From contig NZ_CP011267.1 of assembly GCF_001006045.1 (NCBI RefSeq), positions 1,706,094 to 1,770,093 of the forward strand: a stretch of DNA of 64,000 nucleotides, read 5' to 3'. Source of the DNA: Geoglobus ahangari (GTDB lineage Archaea > Halobacteriota > Archaeoglobi > Archaeoglobales > Archaeoglobaceae). Of the stretch, positions 8,495 to 17,275 are shown in pieces. The notes under the pieces are model-generated. The model was given only the letters and a program-made list of their open reading frames with translations, did not search any database and was not told the DNA's origin. The stretch's first letter is position 1, and each line of letters opens with the position of its first letter. The translations under genes and the position numbers were made by a program.

Positions 8495-9193
8495 TTACAC
8501 GAGCTGTTTTCCAGAAAACACTGGCCCGTCAGCACACACTCTCAGCCCGTTCTCGATCACGCATGACCCGCAAACACCAATCCCGCACCTCATGTACCGC
8601 TCGAGAGAGAGCTCTGCCCTTTCAACCGCACCTCTCTCTTTCAAAAATCCGAGAAGGGCTCTGACCATCCCTTCAGGTCCGCAGGCGTAAATTTTGTCGT
8701 ATTCGTTTAATTCCATGTCCTCCAGCAGATCCAAGACCGTGCCCCTGACACCGGCGCTCCCATCTTCGGTTGCGATCTGCACGTTATCGAACCTCTCAAC
8801 GAGAGCGAGCTCGTCCGAGTTTTTCACCCCGTAAACCACCCTGATCTCTGCACCGCACCTCTTAAGAAAGTCGTGCAGAAAGGCAAGCGGGGCTACGCCA
8901 ATTCCACCCGCAATTATGAGCGCCCTTCCAGAAGTTGGGGAGAACGGGTTGCCGAACGGCCCCCTGACACCAACGACCTCTCCACCCTCGAAGCTGACGA
9001 TCTTTTCGGTGGTCTCTCCAACTGCCTTTACAGTCACGGACCTCGGAGAGGAGAGGCTCAGCGGAATCTCCTCGTAGCCGAACACGTTCAGCATGATGAA
9101 CTGACCGGGGTATGCGAGGATCGGCTTTGAGAAGTACAAGGTCGAGATTCTCTCGCTGTGGCGGACGACTCTCTCAACCCTGAGTGTGAACAT
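8495..9193 (-). CDS. pyrK: PyrK-like dihydroorotate dehydrogenase electron-transfer subunit
   Basis: 232 residues. The N-terminal FAD-binding barrel has the phrase EEIPLSLSS, the NAD-binding domain has IAGGIGVAPLAFL and YACGPEGMVRAL, and the C-terminus carries a [2Fe-2S] motif CGIGVCGSCVIENGLRVC. This layout is that of PyrK, which passes electrons from PyrD to NAD. No pyrD gene is next to it, so the partner is elsewhere, or the protein serves another oxidoreductase. A TATA box at 9212-9222 is centred 24 bases before the ATG, so the transcript is leaderless. Confidence 0.85.
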   Translation of the reverse strand: MFTLRVERVVRHSERISTLYFSKPILAYPGQFIMLNVFGYEEIPLSLSSPRSVTVKAVGETTEKIVSFEGGEVVGVRGPFGNPFSPTSGRALIIAGGIGVAPLAFLHDFLKRCGAEIRVVYGVKNSDELALVERFDNVQIATEDGSAGVRGTVLDLLEDMELNEYDKIYACGPEGMVRALLGFLKERGAVERAELSLERYMRCGIGVCGSCVIENGLRVCADGPVFSGKQLV

Positions 9194-9211
9194 GTTCCAG
9201 AGTTTCCGGCG

Positions 9212-9222
9212 TTATTTATAAA
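9212..9222 (-). promoter_or_regulatory. TATA box of the pyrK-like gene
   Basis: The minus strand reads TTTATAAATAA, centred about 24 bases ahead of the ATG at 9193. It lies in the 71-base gap shared with the divergent gene at 9265. Confidence 0.65.
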
Positions 9223-9264
9223 GCCATCGTAACTGTTATTTTCCACAGAGCCGAGGTTTGTGCA

Positions 9265-9723
9265 ATGCTGAAGGAAACCATAGCGTCTGCGTTCAGGGCG
9301 AAGGGCAAGAAGACGATGGACAGGAAGGAGATAACCTACACCCTATCCTTCGACCTGAAGTACTTCTCCCACGAGACCAGCAAGAAGGTGGTCGAGCTCG
9401 CGGAGAAGAGGGGTCTGCTCAGGGAGAGGAACGGGGAGCTAGAGCCGGCATTCGACATTGGTGAGGTCACGATCCCACCAGACTTCAAGCCCGACGTTAA
9501 CAGAATCTTTCATGACGAGACGATTTTCGACAGGATCGTTGACGAGATTTCCGAGACCACGGGGAAGGAGAAGGCCGAGATCATAAGAGAGGTGAACCGA
9601 AAGCAGATGGAGCTCGGAAACGTGCTGGATGTGGAGGTTGTGGCTCTTCTGTACGGCCTCGAGATGGGTGTGGACCTGAAGGAGTACATTCCAGAGGTCG
9701 AGAGGGAAATTCTGGGAAGATGA
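9265..9723 (+). CDS. DUF2240 family archaeal protein
   Basis: 152-residue soluble protein of a conserved euryarchaeal family with no established function. Predicted all-helical: a helix-turn-helix-like N-terminus (residues 1-55, with KKTMDRKEITYTLSF), an acidic middle, and a C-terminal helical block with REVNRKQMELGNVLDVEVVAL. It is followed by a phosphoesterase gene whose ATG overlaps its stop (ATGA), so the two are co-translated. This pairing is the best available hint; the function may concern nucleic acid metabolism. Confidence 0.7.
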   Translation: MLKETIASAFRAKGKKTMDRKEITYTLSFDLKYFSHETSKKVVELAEKRGLLRERNGELEPAFDIGEVTIPPDFKPDVNRIFHDETIFDRIVDEISETTGKEKAEIIREVNRKQMELGNVLDVEVVALLYGLEMGVDLKEYIPEVEREILGR

Positions 9724-10331
9724 GGTTCTCCGAGACTGGGGCTCTAAAAATTGGCAGGACGCTCATAATCTCGGACATCCACCTCGGAATACTGGGATTC
9801 CCGGACTTCTCGCTGCTCGACAGGATACTCGACGCGTACTTCAAAAGCGGTGCGGAGAGGCTTGTTATAAACGGAGACCTGAAGCACAGGCTCGGGAGGA
9901 GCGAGCTGAAGTCTGTCGAGAGGTTTATTGAGGAGATCGAGGATCAGGTTTCCGAGCTTGTGCTTGTGAGGGGGAATCACGATGGTCTTCTGGATGAGGT
10001 TCACGAGGTCATGGACTGCTTTTCTGAGGGGAAGGTTACAATTCTCCACGGCCACAGGGAGTACTGCGACGTGTGGGGTAGTAAAGTGCTCGTTGTCGCG
10101 CACGCGCATCCAGCAGTCCTGATCCCGGACGTTGTCGGAGGGATCAAGGAGAGGGCGTGGATGGTGCACGAGGGTGAGGGGTTCAGGTGCATAGTGATGC
10201 CAGCCTTCAATGAGATGTGCTCCTCCACAGCTGTGAACCTCGAAAAGCCTCCGGGCTTCGTCTTCGACAGGCTTTGGGAGTTCGAGGTGTTCACGGTCAC
10301 TGGCTACTACTACGGGAGGGTGAGGTTTTAG
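9720..10331 (+). CDS. Archaeal calcineurin-like metallophosphoesterase (COG1407 type)
   Basis: 203 residues with the metallophosphoesterase motif series: SDIHLGILG near residue 19, a variant of GDxxH (INGDLKHR, residue ~57), RGNHDG (~85), and later ILHGHRE and VAHAHPA supplying metal-binding His residues. This is the archaeal YfcE/Icc-like subgroup often placed beside DNA helicase genes. The substrate is unknown; nucleic acid or nucleotide phosphodiesters are likely. It overlaps the upstream DUF2240 gene by 4 bases and converges with the next gene with a 35-base 3' overlap. Confidence 0.8.
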   Translation: MRFSETGALKIGRTLIISDIHLGILGFPDFSLLDRILDAYFKSGAERLVINGDLKHRLGRSELKSVERFIEEIEDQVSELVLVRGNHDGLLDEVHEVMDCFSEGKVTILHGHREYCDVWGSKVLVVAHAHPAVLIPDVVGGIKERAWMVHEGEGFRCIVMPAFNEMCSSTAVNLEKPPGFVFDRLWEFEVFTVTGYYYGRVRF

Positions 10332-11352
10332 CGAGCCTCTCGAGCATTGCCTTCCTTTCGAAGTCGCTAAGCTCGGCCTGCCTTATAGCAGCCTCCATGA
10401 ACTCTATGACCTGCTCGTAAACCCTCGGGTTCACGGGGAACGGCACGCCGTCCTTTCCCCCGAGAGCGAACGAGAACTTCGCAGGGTCCTTCTTGCTGTA
10501 CTCCGCATCGTAAATCAGCTCGGCAATCAGAGCCAGCGCCCTCACCGCAGCCCTGCCGAGCCCCCTGACCAGCAGCAAGTCCTCGAAGCTGGACGGCTGG
10601 AGGTTGTAGGCCTTCTCGAGGGCCTTCCAGTCAACCCTCTTGGGCACGACGCTCTCTCGGTGTGGAACCATGGACAGCAGCCTTGAGTAGTCGAACCTGT
10701 ACGTGCCGTCGTTGACCACATCAAGCATCGCCCTCCTCGCCTCCCTGCTGTGCCTCGACGTCAGGTCCATAACGCTGCTCTCAAACCTCTGGGTGATTAT
10801 TCCGGAGTGTGGCTCCTCCACCCTGAGCTCTCCGAGGTGGTGGTACCTCCTTGCGAGCCTCAGACTCTCGTTCATTCCCTGCTGGACCACCACCCAGCCC
10901 CTTTTGCTGAAGATCACCGCGTGGTGGTAGAGCGAGTATCCGTCCTGAAGTGCCACGTTGTCGATCTTAGCCGAGAGCCTGCTGACCCTTATCAGCTCCT
11001 CTTTCCTCCTCTCACCAATCCCAAGCTCATCGCAGAACCGCTCTATGTCCTCCACGGTTTTTATCGCGTTCTCCCCCTTCCCACCTGCAACCCTTATGTC
11101 GAACTCCTCCGTGTTGAGAACGCTCTTGAGAACCCCGGTCAGGACTGTTGTTGATCCAGAGGAGTTCCAGTCGAATCCGAGGACGTTGGAAAAGCTCTGA
11201 AAGAAGATGGGATCTGCCATCCTCCGCAGAAACTCCCTCTCTCCAAACTCCTGAATGATAATGTGAACTATGGGCCTTGCAAGCCTCTTCATCTTGTTCA
11301 GAAGCCAGTAGGGAGCCTTGCCGTGGTGAAGGGGGAGGTATATCGAGTCCAC
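10297..11352 (-). CDS. DUF763 family protein
   Basis: 351 residues of a conserved family found in archaea and some bacteria. Recognised by the opening PLHHGKAPYWLLNKM, EFLRRMADPIFFQSF, the phrase VLGFDWNSSGSTTVL, and ARRYHHLGEL with VVQQGMNES. A helix-hairpin-helix-like block (VRGLGRAAVRALALIAEL, about residues 262-280) suggests DNA or RNA binding. The biochemical role is unknown. It starts with GTG at 11352 with an AT-rich element (GATTTTTAACC) about 25-30 bases upstream. Its 3' end overlaps the convergent phosphoesterase by 35 bases, so the two transcripts are complementary at their ends. Confidence 0.8.
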   Translation of the reverse strand: MDSIYLPLHHGKAPYWLLNKMKRLARPIVHIIIQEFGEREFLRRMADPIFFQSFSNVLGFDWNSSGSTTVLTGVLKSVLNTEEFDIRVAGGKGENAIKTVEDIERFCDELGIGERRKEELIRVSRLSAKIDNVALQDGYSLYHHAVIFSKRGWVVVQQGMNESLRLARRYHHLGELRVEEPHSGIITQRFESSVMDLTSRHSREARRAMLDVVNDGTYRFDYSRLLSMVPHRESVVPKRVDWKALEKAYNLQPSSFEDLLLVRGLGRAAVRALALIAELIYDAEYSKKDPAKFSFALGGKDGVPFPVNPRVYEQVIEFMEAAIRQAELSDFERKAMLERLAKTSPSRSSSQ

Positions 11353-11381
11353 AAAAAAAGTTAAATGAGATGGTTAAAAAT

Positions 11382-11810
11382 CTATTCCTTGAAATACCTG
11401 TCCAGCAGCCCCTTGAGGGCCATAGCGTGTCTGTACTCGTCTCTCGAAGCCTCGTCCCAGATGTCGTGGACCTCGTCGAGCCCCTTCTCCTTCGCCTCCA
11501 CAGCAACCTTCCTCTTGTGGACGTTCGCCTTCATCTCTCCCTCAAGCATGTACTGGAGGCTCTCCTTGAGGGTCTCCTTGATCTTCCCGTTCAGCTCGGC
11601 AAACCTTGAGGCGTGATAGGCCTCGTCCATAGCAATTCTGACGAGGACGTTGGCTATCTCCGGATACCCCTCCCTCTCGGCCTGTCTGGCCATGGCGAGG
11701 TAAAGGCCGACCTCCATGCACTCGCCCATGAACTCCCTCTCGTTGTACTCCTCAAACTCGGTTCCCTTTGCGACTCCAATCCTGTTCTGGTTGTCACCAA
11801 ACTCCACCAT
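11382..11810 (-). CDS. Rubrerythrin-like diiron protein without rubredoxin domain
   Basis: 142 residues forming a four-helix bundle with the two ExxH half-sites of ferritin-like diiron proteins: Glu residues in FMGECMEVGLYL, DEAYHASRFAELNG (ExxH), EGEMKANVHK, and DEASRDEYRHAMALKG (ExxxH region). There is no CxxC rubredoxin domain. The family reduces peroxide using electrons from rubredoxin-like donors, which suits a strict anaerobe. A TATA box (GTTTAAATATC at 11832-11842) lies about 26 bases ahead of the ATG at 11810, suggesting a leaderless transcript. Peroxidase activity is inferred. Confidence 0.85.
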   Translation of the reverse strand: MVEFGDNQNRIGVAKGTEFEEYNEREFMGECMEVGLYLAMARQAEREGYPEIANVLVRIAMDEAYHASRFAELNGKIKETLKESLQYMLEGEMKANVHKRKVAVEAKEKGLDEVHDIWDEASRDEYRHAMALKGLLDRYFKE

Positions 11811-11908
11811 GTTTCTAACTTATTCAGTTCGATATTTAAACATTTCGGTGGAATATTCGTAGCATGCAAATGCAAAAAGATAAATAGAGACCACGCGAAT
11901 TTTCAGCG

Positions 11909-13312
11909 ATGAGGGAGCCGATAACGTCCAGAGAAATGGGTGCGCTGGATCTCAACTGCGAGTACTTCGGCCTCTCAAGGCTCCAGCTGATGGAGAACGC
12001 TGGAAAAGCTGTTGCTGACGAGATTCTGAAGAGGTTCTCCGGTGGAAAGGTCGTCCTGTTCGCAGGCTCGGGAAACAACGCTGGAGACGGTTTCGTCGCT
12101 GTGAGGTTCCTCAAGGGATTTGACGTGGATGTGGTGCTCGCCAGAGACGTGAAAAGCGAGCTTGCAAGGAGGAACCTCGACATTCTCGTAAAAGCGGGCT
12201 TCAGCGTGTTCCCGTGGCAAGACTACGATTTCGATTATGCTGACATAGTAATAGACGGCCTCCTCGGAACAGGCTTTCGTGGAGAGCTGAGGAGACCCTA
12301 CAGCGACATAGTCAGGGCAATCAACGAATCCGAATCGTTTGTGGTTTCCATAGATGTGCCCAGTGGGATGAACGCGGACAGCGGGGAGTACAGGGAGGCC
12401 GTTAAGGCAGATCTGACTGTGACATTCCACCGCCCCAAGCCGGGCCTCAGCAGAAGCCCGGAAATTGCTGGAGAGGTTGTTGTTGCGGACATAGGCATCC
12501 CGGAGGAGTTCGAGAAACTTGCAGGCCCCGGGGACTTCAGGCTCGCCTACAGAAGGTTCGAGGACGGTCACAAGGGGAGCCACGGGAAAGTGCTGGTTGT
12601 TGGGGGGTACCCGTACGTTGGCGCACCATTCCTGGCAGCCTACTCGACATACAAGGCAGGGGCAGACATTGTCACGCTGGCGGTTCCTGAGAGCGTTTAT
12701 CCGCAGGTTAGCTCCTTCTCACCAGAGATCATCCCGAGAAAGCTCAGAGGGGATGAGATCACCGAGAAGAACGTTGAAGAGATTACAGAGCTCGCCAGAA
12801 AGCACGACGTTGTTGTATTCGGCATGGGAACGGTTGATAAGGGCGATGTGGCGGAGGAGATCTCAAAGGGTGTTGAGAAGATCGTTCTTGATGCGGGTGG
12901 TCTGACAGCCACCCCACACTGCAGATCGATCCTGACACCGCACAGGCAGGAGTTCGAAAGGGTGTTTGGCTATGAGGCGAGCGAGGAGAGCGTGCTTGTG
13001 GCTGCGAATAGCATTGATGGTGCCGTGCTGCTGAAGGGCAAGAGAGACATCGTGAGCGACGGCAGGAGGGTGAAGTACAACGACACGGGCAATGCAGGAA
13101 TGACGGTTGGAGGGACGGGAGACGTGCTCGCAGGGGTTGCCGGAGCGCTCTTCGCCATATGCGACGATCCGTTCCATGCGGCATGCGCAGCGGCGTTCAT
13201 AACAGGACTCGCAGGGGACATGTGCTTGGAGGAGAAGGGGTACAACTTTACAGCACTTGACGTCGCGGAAAAGATACCCTACGCGGTAAAAAAGGTTATG
13301 GAGCTAAAATAG
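11909..13312 (+). CDS. nnr: Bifunctional NAD(P)HX epimerase / ADP-dependent dehydratase
   Basis: Metabolite repair enzyme that converts damaged hydrated NAD(P)H back to NAD(P)H. 467 residues, the normal size of the fusion. The N-terminal ~200 residues form the YjeF_N epimerase domain with GSGNNAGDGFVAVRFL. The C-terminal ~260 residues form the ribokinase-like dehydratase domain with GSHGKVLVVGG, LTPHRQEFERVFG and GGTGDVLAGVAGA, the last being the nucleotide/catalytic Asp motif. The gene stands alone; its 3' end overlaps convergent cetZ by 9 bases. Confidence 0.94.
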   Translation: MREPITSREMGALDLNCEYFGLSRLQLMENAGKAVADEILKRFSGGKVVLFAGSGNNAGDGFVAVRFLKGFDVDVVLARDVKSELARRNLDILVKAGFSVFPWQDYDFDYADIVIDGLLGTGFRGELRRPYSDIVRAINESESFVVSIDVPSGMNADSGEYREAVKADLTVTFHRPKPGLSRSPEIAGEVVVADIGIPEEFEKLAGPGDFRLAYRRFEDGHKGSHGKVLVVGGYPYVGAPFLAAYSTYKAGADIVTLAVPESVYPQVSSFSPEIIPRKLRGDEITEKNVEEITELARKHDVVVFGMGTVDKGDVAEEISKGVEKIVLDAGGLTATPHCRSILTPHRQEFERVFGYEASEESVLVAANSIDGAVLLKGKRDIVSDGRRVKYNDTGNAGMTVGGTGDVLAGVAGALFAICDDPFHAACAAAFITGLAGDMCLEEKGYNFTALDVAEKIPYAVKKVMELK

Positions 13313-14476
13313 CGGCTCCAGATCCTCCTCCTCGAAGAGAGAGATCGTCTTTTCTATCCTCTCTTTTTCGGCAATCTCGACCTCCTCCTTCGCCTCGGCG
13401 GCAAGCTTCTGCAGCTGCTTGACCCTCGGAATGTCGGTGACGTTGGCGAGAACCACAAGCGCCGCTATGTGCTTCGTCCTCCTCGTCGGGTAGTCTCCGG
13501 CCCTCACCTCGACTCCGGCTATCTGCTCCTCAAGCCACAGCTTGGCCTTCTCAAGGCCCTTCCTGTCCAGATACTCCGGCGGCCCGGCGACGAGAACGAG
13601 GGCCCTCTCCGCACTCCCAATGTTGCAGGGGATCGTCAGCCTTCCAAGCGCGGCCTTTCTGACGAGGCTTGAGATCCTCGTCGACCTGTCCTCCTCTGCG
13701 GTGACAACCTGCTCCTCCTTCTTCTTCAGGAACCCGAACAGACCTCCACCCTTCTTCTTTTCCTGAATTGGCAGAGTGGCGTAGCCGATAGACGAGATCC
13801 CCCCTCCCCTGAGGGTGTTTATAACCTCAGAGCTGTCGACCACCATCTCTCCTACCAGCCCCTCCTCAACGGGCTCGCCAGCCCTCGCAAGAATTGCCAG
13901 CCTCCTCACGATCTCCTCGTTTATCTTCGCGTAGCTCTCCCTCAGGCTCATGCCCTCAAACTTCCAGGCTCCGTTGTCCACCAGTATGAGGTTGTCTACG
14001 TACTTGAGGAGGGTGATCATGCTCCTTGCAGCATTCAGAGAGTAAAGCTTGCCCTCCTCCGGTGCGGGGAGGACGCCAACAGCGTAAACGGGCTCGGAAT
14101 ACATCTCAGAGAGATACTTGGCGAGAACAGGAGAGCCACCACTTCCGGTTCCGCCACCGAGCCCAGCAATGATGAGGAACGCATCTATCTCGTGAGTTCC
14201 CATCTCATCTATGGCGTTCAGCACCGTCTCTATCTCCTCCTGAGCGATCTTTGCTCCGAGCTTGTTGTCCGTCCCGACTCCATGCCCCTTGACGATCGTC
14301 TGGCCTATCAGTATCCTGTTCTTGGGCGGTATGTGCTTCAGCCCCATCAGATCTGTCCTCGCCGTGTTTACGGCAAGAGCCTTCAGGGTGTTTGACCCTC
14401 TGAGCTTCTCGTTCTCCATGAACAGATCGAGTATCTTTCCTCCCGCCTGACCGAAACCTATTGCGAAGAACCTCAT
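13304..14476 (-). CDS. cetZ: Tubulin-superfamily GTPase CetZ
   Basis: 390 residues from the ATG at 14476, which has AAAGGTGTG upstream; a longer frame has no such support. The nucleotide-binding motifs are IGFGQAGGK at the N-terminus and the tubulin signature GGGTGSGGSP at about residues 107-116, followed by VGVLPAPEEG and DNGAWKFEG, which mark CetZ rather than FtsZ1/FtsZ2. The catalytic loop region reads DSSEVINTLRGGG. In haloarchaea CetZ controls cell shape and archaellum placement. Residues ~238-262 form an extra basic, amphipathic insert (KKKGGGLFGFLKKKEE) that might touch membrane. The cell-shape role in this organism is inferred. Confidence 0.9.
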   Translation of the reverse strand: MRFFAIGFGQAGGKILDLFMENEKLRGSNTLKALAVNTARTDLMGLKHIPPKNRILIGQTIVKGHGVGTDNKLGAKIAQEEIETVLNAIDEMGTHEIDAFLIIAGLGGGTGSGGSPVLAKYLSEMYSEPVYAVGVLPAPEEGKLYSLNAARSMITLLKYVDNLILVDNGAWKFEGMSLRESYAKINEEIVRRLAILARAGEPVEEGLVGEMVVDSSEVINTLRGGGISSIGYATLPIQEKKKGGGLFGFLKKKEEQVVTAEEDRSTRISSLVRKAALGRLTIPCNIGSAERALVLVAGPPEYLDRKGLEKAKLWLEEQIAGVEVRAGDYPTRRTKHIAALVVLANVTDIPRVKQLQKLAAEAKEEVEIAEKERIEKTISLFEEEDLEPLF

Positions 14477-14660
14477 GGTGAGCACACCTTTCCTCTTTTT
14501 ATTCTTCCTCTTGAAAAAATGAGCGCGGGCAATATAATACTTTTCTGTTGCCTCATTGTGAGGTTGTGTATTGTTCTTCATGCATTTTATAAAAAATACG
14601 TTAAAAATTGTATAGCACGTGGTATTTATTTAAGCATGAATAAAATAAATTTGTGGCAAA

Positions 14661-14670
14661 ATATTTATAA
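14661..14670 (+). promoter_or_regulatory. TATA box of the small membrane protein gene
   Basis: ATATTTATAA is centred ~31 bases before the ATG at 14697, which would give a very short leader. It lies in a strongly AT-rich stretch (about 14577-14690) unlike the GC-rich genes around it. Confidence 0.6.
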
Positions 14671-14696
14671 TAGAAAAAACAGAGATAATATTGGGG

Positions 14697-14849
14697 ATGA
14701 ATATGATAGCGGAAATCCTGTTTGCGGGTGGGTTGATCTCTGCGATCATACTGGCAGTGGTCTCCATCGGCGGCATCATCAAAGCAGTATCAAACCTTTT
14801 CAGAACCAGAAAAGATAAGAGCCCCATGGTCAGCGAGAGCGGGGCCTAA
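14697..14849 (+). CDS. 50-residue single-pass membrane protein
   Basis: A short gene reading MNMIAEILFAGGLISAIILA at its start, with one predicted membrane helix (about residues 4-31) followed by a basic tail (LFRTRKDKSPMV). A TATA box lies ~30 bases upstream and the codon use resembles nearby genes. It is the only gene between cetZ, which is divergent from it, and the oxidoreductase that converges with it. No family recognised. Small inner-membrane proteins of this kind often regulate or stabilise larger complexes; the partner is unknown. Confidence 0.55.
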   Translation: MNMIAEILFAGGLISAIILAVVSIGGIIKAVSNLFRTRKDKSPMVSESGA

Positions 14850-14863
14850 GTGCTTCAGAAATT

Positions 14864-15625
14864 TTACACCCTATTTTTGTGGAGAATTTCCTCAAACGTT
14901 TCCTTTTCTGTCTTAAAGAGCACGCCTGTTGCGAACCTATCCATCACCAGTCTGAGGGCGTCATCAAAGCTCTCAGCCGGAGAGACTTCGTGAACGTTTT
15001 CCCTCAGCAGATCCCATGTGTTGTTGAAGCTCACGCAGGGCTGCAGTATCTCGAGGAATGAAAACCCTCTGTGGAGGATTGCCCGATACATGAGCTCCTC
15101 GAGCTGCTTGATGTTTCCCGCGTATCCTCTCGCGACGAAGGTTGCTCCGGAAATTAAGGCCAGAAGGCAGGGATTCACCGGGTCTTCAGGGTTTCCGAAC
15201 GGAGTCGTTCTCGTCCTCCTTCCTTTAGGCGTTGTGGCGGTGAACTGGCCCGTTGTCAGGCCGAATACCTCGTTGTTGTGTAGGAAGAGAGCGACGTCAG
15301 TGTTCCTCTTCGCGGCGTGGATGAAGTGCTCCATGCCCTCGTTGAGTGCATCCCCATCCCCGGAGAAACCAACGGGGAGAAGGTCTGGATTTGCGAGCTT
15401 TATGCCCGTCAGCATCGGAAGAACTCTGCCGTGAATCGTGTGGAAGCTCGGCTGGTCAATGTAGTCCGGAAGCTTGCCGTGGCATCCGATGCCTGCAACG
15501 ACCACGATTCTCCCCTTCTCTATCCCATCCTTCCCAAGCCTTTTCACTGCGTTTCTGAAGGCCTTAAATATCCCGAAGTTCCCGCACCCCGGGCACCACT
15601 CAATCTCCTTCAAAATCGAGCTCAT
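14864..15625 (-). CDS. 2-oxoacid:ferredoxin oxidoreductase, beta (TPP-binding) subunit
   Basis: 253 residues from the ATG at 15625, which overlaps the alpha-subunit stop as ATGA and has GGAGGTG upstream. Contains WCPGCGNFG (cluster/TPP entry motif) and the TPP-binding stretch GDGDALNEGMEHFIHAAKRN ending in NN; GLTTGQ follows. This pattern matches two-subunit or KorB-type enzymes that oxidise 2-oxoglutarate or other 2-oxoacids to acyl-CoA with ferredoxin reduction. There are no separate gamma or delta genes here because the gamma domain is fused to alpha. The exact substrate is not decidable from motifs. Confidence 0.88.
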   Translation of the reverse strand: MSSILKEIEWCPGCGNFGIFKAFRNAVKRLGKDGIEKGRIVVVAGIGCHGKLPDYIDQPSFHTIHGRVLPMLTGIKLANPDLLPVGFSGDGDALNEGMEHFIHAAKRNTDVALFLHNNEVFGLTTGQFTATTPKGRRTRTTPFGNPEDPVNPCLLALISGATFVARGYAGNIKQLEELMYRAILHRGFSFLEILQPCVSFNNTWDLLRENVHEVSPAESFDDALRLVMDRFATGVLFKTEKETFEEILHKNRV

Positions 15626-17211
15626 CCGAGCACCTCCCTCAGCTCCTCGGGGGTGAATGGCCTGCCATCCCACTTCAGGACCCTCTCAACCCTCACACCC
15701 CTGCTCTCAAGCAGTCCGGCGAGCTGTCCGGTGCGGTTGCACTCGACAACCTTGGCCTTCTCGAGCTCGGGAAGCACGAGCGGTCTGAGGTACCTGATGA
15801 CGATGAGCCTGTAGCCGAGCTCCTCCACCACTTCATAAAGCGCGCCGAAAGTGGAGCCCCACGTCACCACAGCCTCCTTCCCCTTGAAGTACTCGACATA
15901 GCCCTTCCCTCTGACATCTTCGAGGATGAGCTTTTCTTTCCTGACCCTCTTGTCGTGCATGGCTTTCCTGACCTCAGCGCTGTCGGTGGTTATCCCGTAC
16001 TCGGTGTGCTCGTTCGAGTTGAACTTCGCTATCGCAGGCGGAACCGCATACCTTGATACTCCACTCTCAGTGAGCTCGTACCTCTTCATAACTCCGTCGC
16101 TGCTACGGACAATCTCCGTCTCCTCGATTTCTGCACCATGAAGCTCCGCTGTTTGCAGACTCTCCACGAGGTGCTTGTCGGTGAGGAGAATGGCAGGGGT
16201 TTGGTACTTCCACGCAAGGTTCATCAGCTCAGCCGAGAGCTTGTAGGCGTCCTCGATCGTGTAGGGGCTCGCGACGACAAGCGGGAACTCCCCGTGAGAT
16301 GGGTAGAGAACGAAGTTCAGGTCGTCCTGAGCGTGGTAGGTCGCCATTCCGGTTGACGGGCCAACCCTCTGAGCCTCGATGATGAGCAGCGGAACCTCTG
16401 CCATCCCTGCCATGCCAATGGACTCGCTCATCAGCGCGAACCCTCCACCGCTCGTCCCGGTTGCACTCCTCTTCCCGGCAAACGCGCTTCCTATGGCCAT
16501 GTTTACGGCGGCAATCTCGCTCTCTGGCTGGTACGCGATTATGTCCCTCCTCTTCTTGATGATGTAGTGCAGGATTGGAGACGCGGGGGTCATGGGATAG
16601 GCATAGTAGTACTCGAGACCTGCAGCGATCAGCCCCTCAGCAATTGCTTTGCTACCAGCAACAACCTCCCTCCTCTCTCCCACCCTTTCAACGGACATCT
16701 TGGCCTGATGGTGCTCGAGGAAGTGGTCGTAGGCTGCTTTAGAGATGACAACATCGTCCTTCGCCTTCTCTCCGAAGGTTCTGACGAAGACGTCCTCAAG
16801 GACTCCGAAGTCTATGGAGTAGTAGGCCGCTATTGCGCCGAGAGATGCTGCGTTCCTGAAGATCATCGGCTCATTTGCCTCCTTGACTATCTCCGTCATC
16901 GGGATGCCGATTCCACCCTTCTCGCAGGAGAACTTGGTATCGTAGATAATGTCGCCCCTCACGTACGGCTCGTGAATCCTGTAGACGTAATCCTCAAGGC
17001 AGACGAGGAGGTCGTAATACTTCCTATGGGAGTGAACGGGCTTGTCAGAGACCCTGACGATGCTCGCGTTGTGCCCACCCCGTATGCGAGACTGGTACTC
17101 CTGATAGACGAAAGCGTAATAGCCGAGCTCGGAAAACAGCTTCGCGCACAGCTCTCCTGCCTCCTTGACACCGTCGCCGGCGGCACCGGTTATGCAGATG
17201 TTAATGTCCAT
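15622..17211 (-). CDS. 2-oxoacid:ferredoxin oxidoreductase, fused gamma-alpha subunit
   Basis: About 529 residues. Residues 1-~185 are a gamma domain (ITGAAGDGVKEAGELC, SRIRGGHNASIVRVS). Residues ~190-530 are the alpha pyrimidine-binding domain (AYPMTPASPILHYI, QPESEIAAVNMAIGSAFAG, ATGTSGGGFALMSE). The fusion is typical of 2-oxoglutarate- or broad-range 2-oxoacid enzymes. The start may be ATG 17211 or GTG 17214; a TATA element (CATATATTTTAG at 17235-17246) would place the transcript start right there, so it is leaderless. It is co-translated with the beta subunit and makes a complete two-gene operon. Confidence 0.88.
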   Translation of the reverse strand: MDINICITGAAGDGVKEAGELCAKLFSELGYYAFVYQEYQSRIRGGHNASIVRVSDKPVHSHRKYYDLLVCLEDYVYRIHEPYVRGDIIYDTKFSCEKGGIGIPMTEIVKEANEPMIFRNAASLGAIAAYYSIDFGVLEDVFVRTFGEKAKDDVVISKAAYDHFLEHHQAKMSVERVGERREVVAGSKAIAEGLIAAGLEYYYAYPMTPASPILHYIIKKRRDIIAYQPESEIAAVNMAIGSAFAGKRSATGTSGGGFALMSESIGMAGMAEVPLLIIEAQRVGPSTGMATYHAQDDLNFVLYPSHGEFPLVVASPYTIEDAYKLSAELMNLAWKYQTPAILLTDKHLVESLQTAELHGAEIEETEIVRSSDGVMKRYELTESGVSRYAVPPAIAKFNSNEHTEYGITTDSAEVRKAMHDKRVRKEKLILEDVRGKGYVEYFKGKEAVVTWGSTFGALYEVVEELGYRLIVIRYLRPLVLPELEKAKVVECNRTGQLAGLLESRGVRVERVLKWDGRPFTPEELREVLG

Positions 17212-17275
17212 CACTCGGTCAGTAAAAATTCTAAAATATATGGTTTTCCATTCTGAACCTGAATGATTGAAAAAG

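Noticed and set aside
14519..14818. 99-codon plus-strand frame overlapping the 50-residue membrane protein
   Set aside because: It crosses the TATA box of the real small gene, is Asn/Lys-rich because of the AT-rich island, and has no ribosome site.
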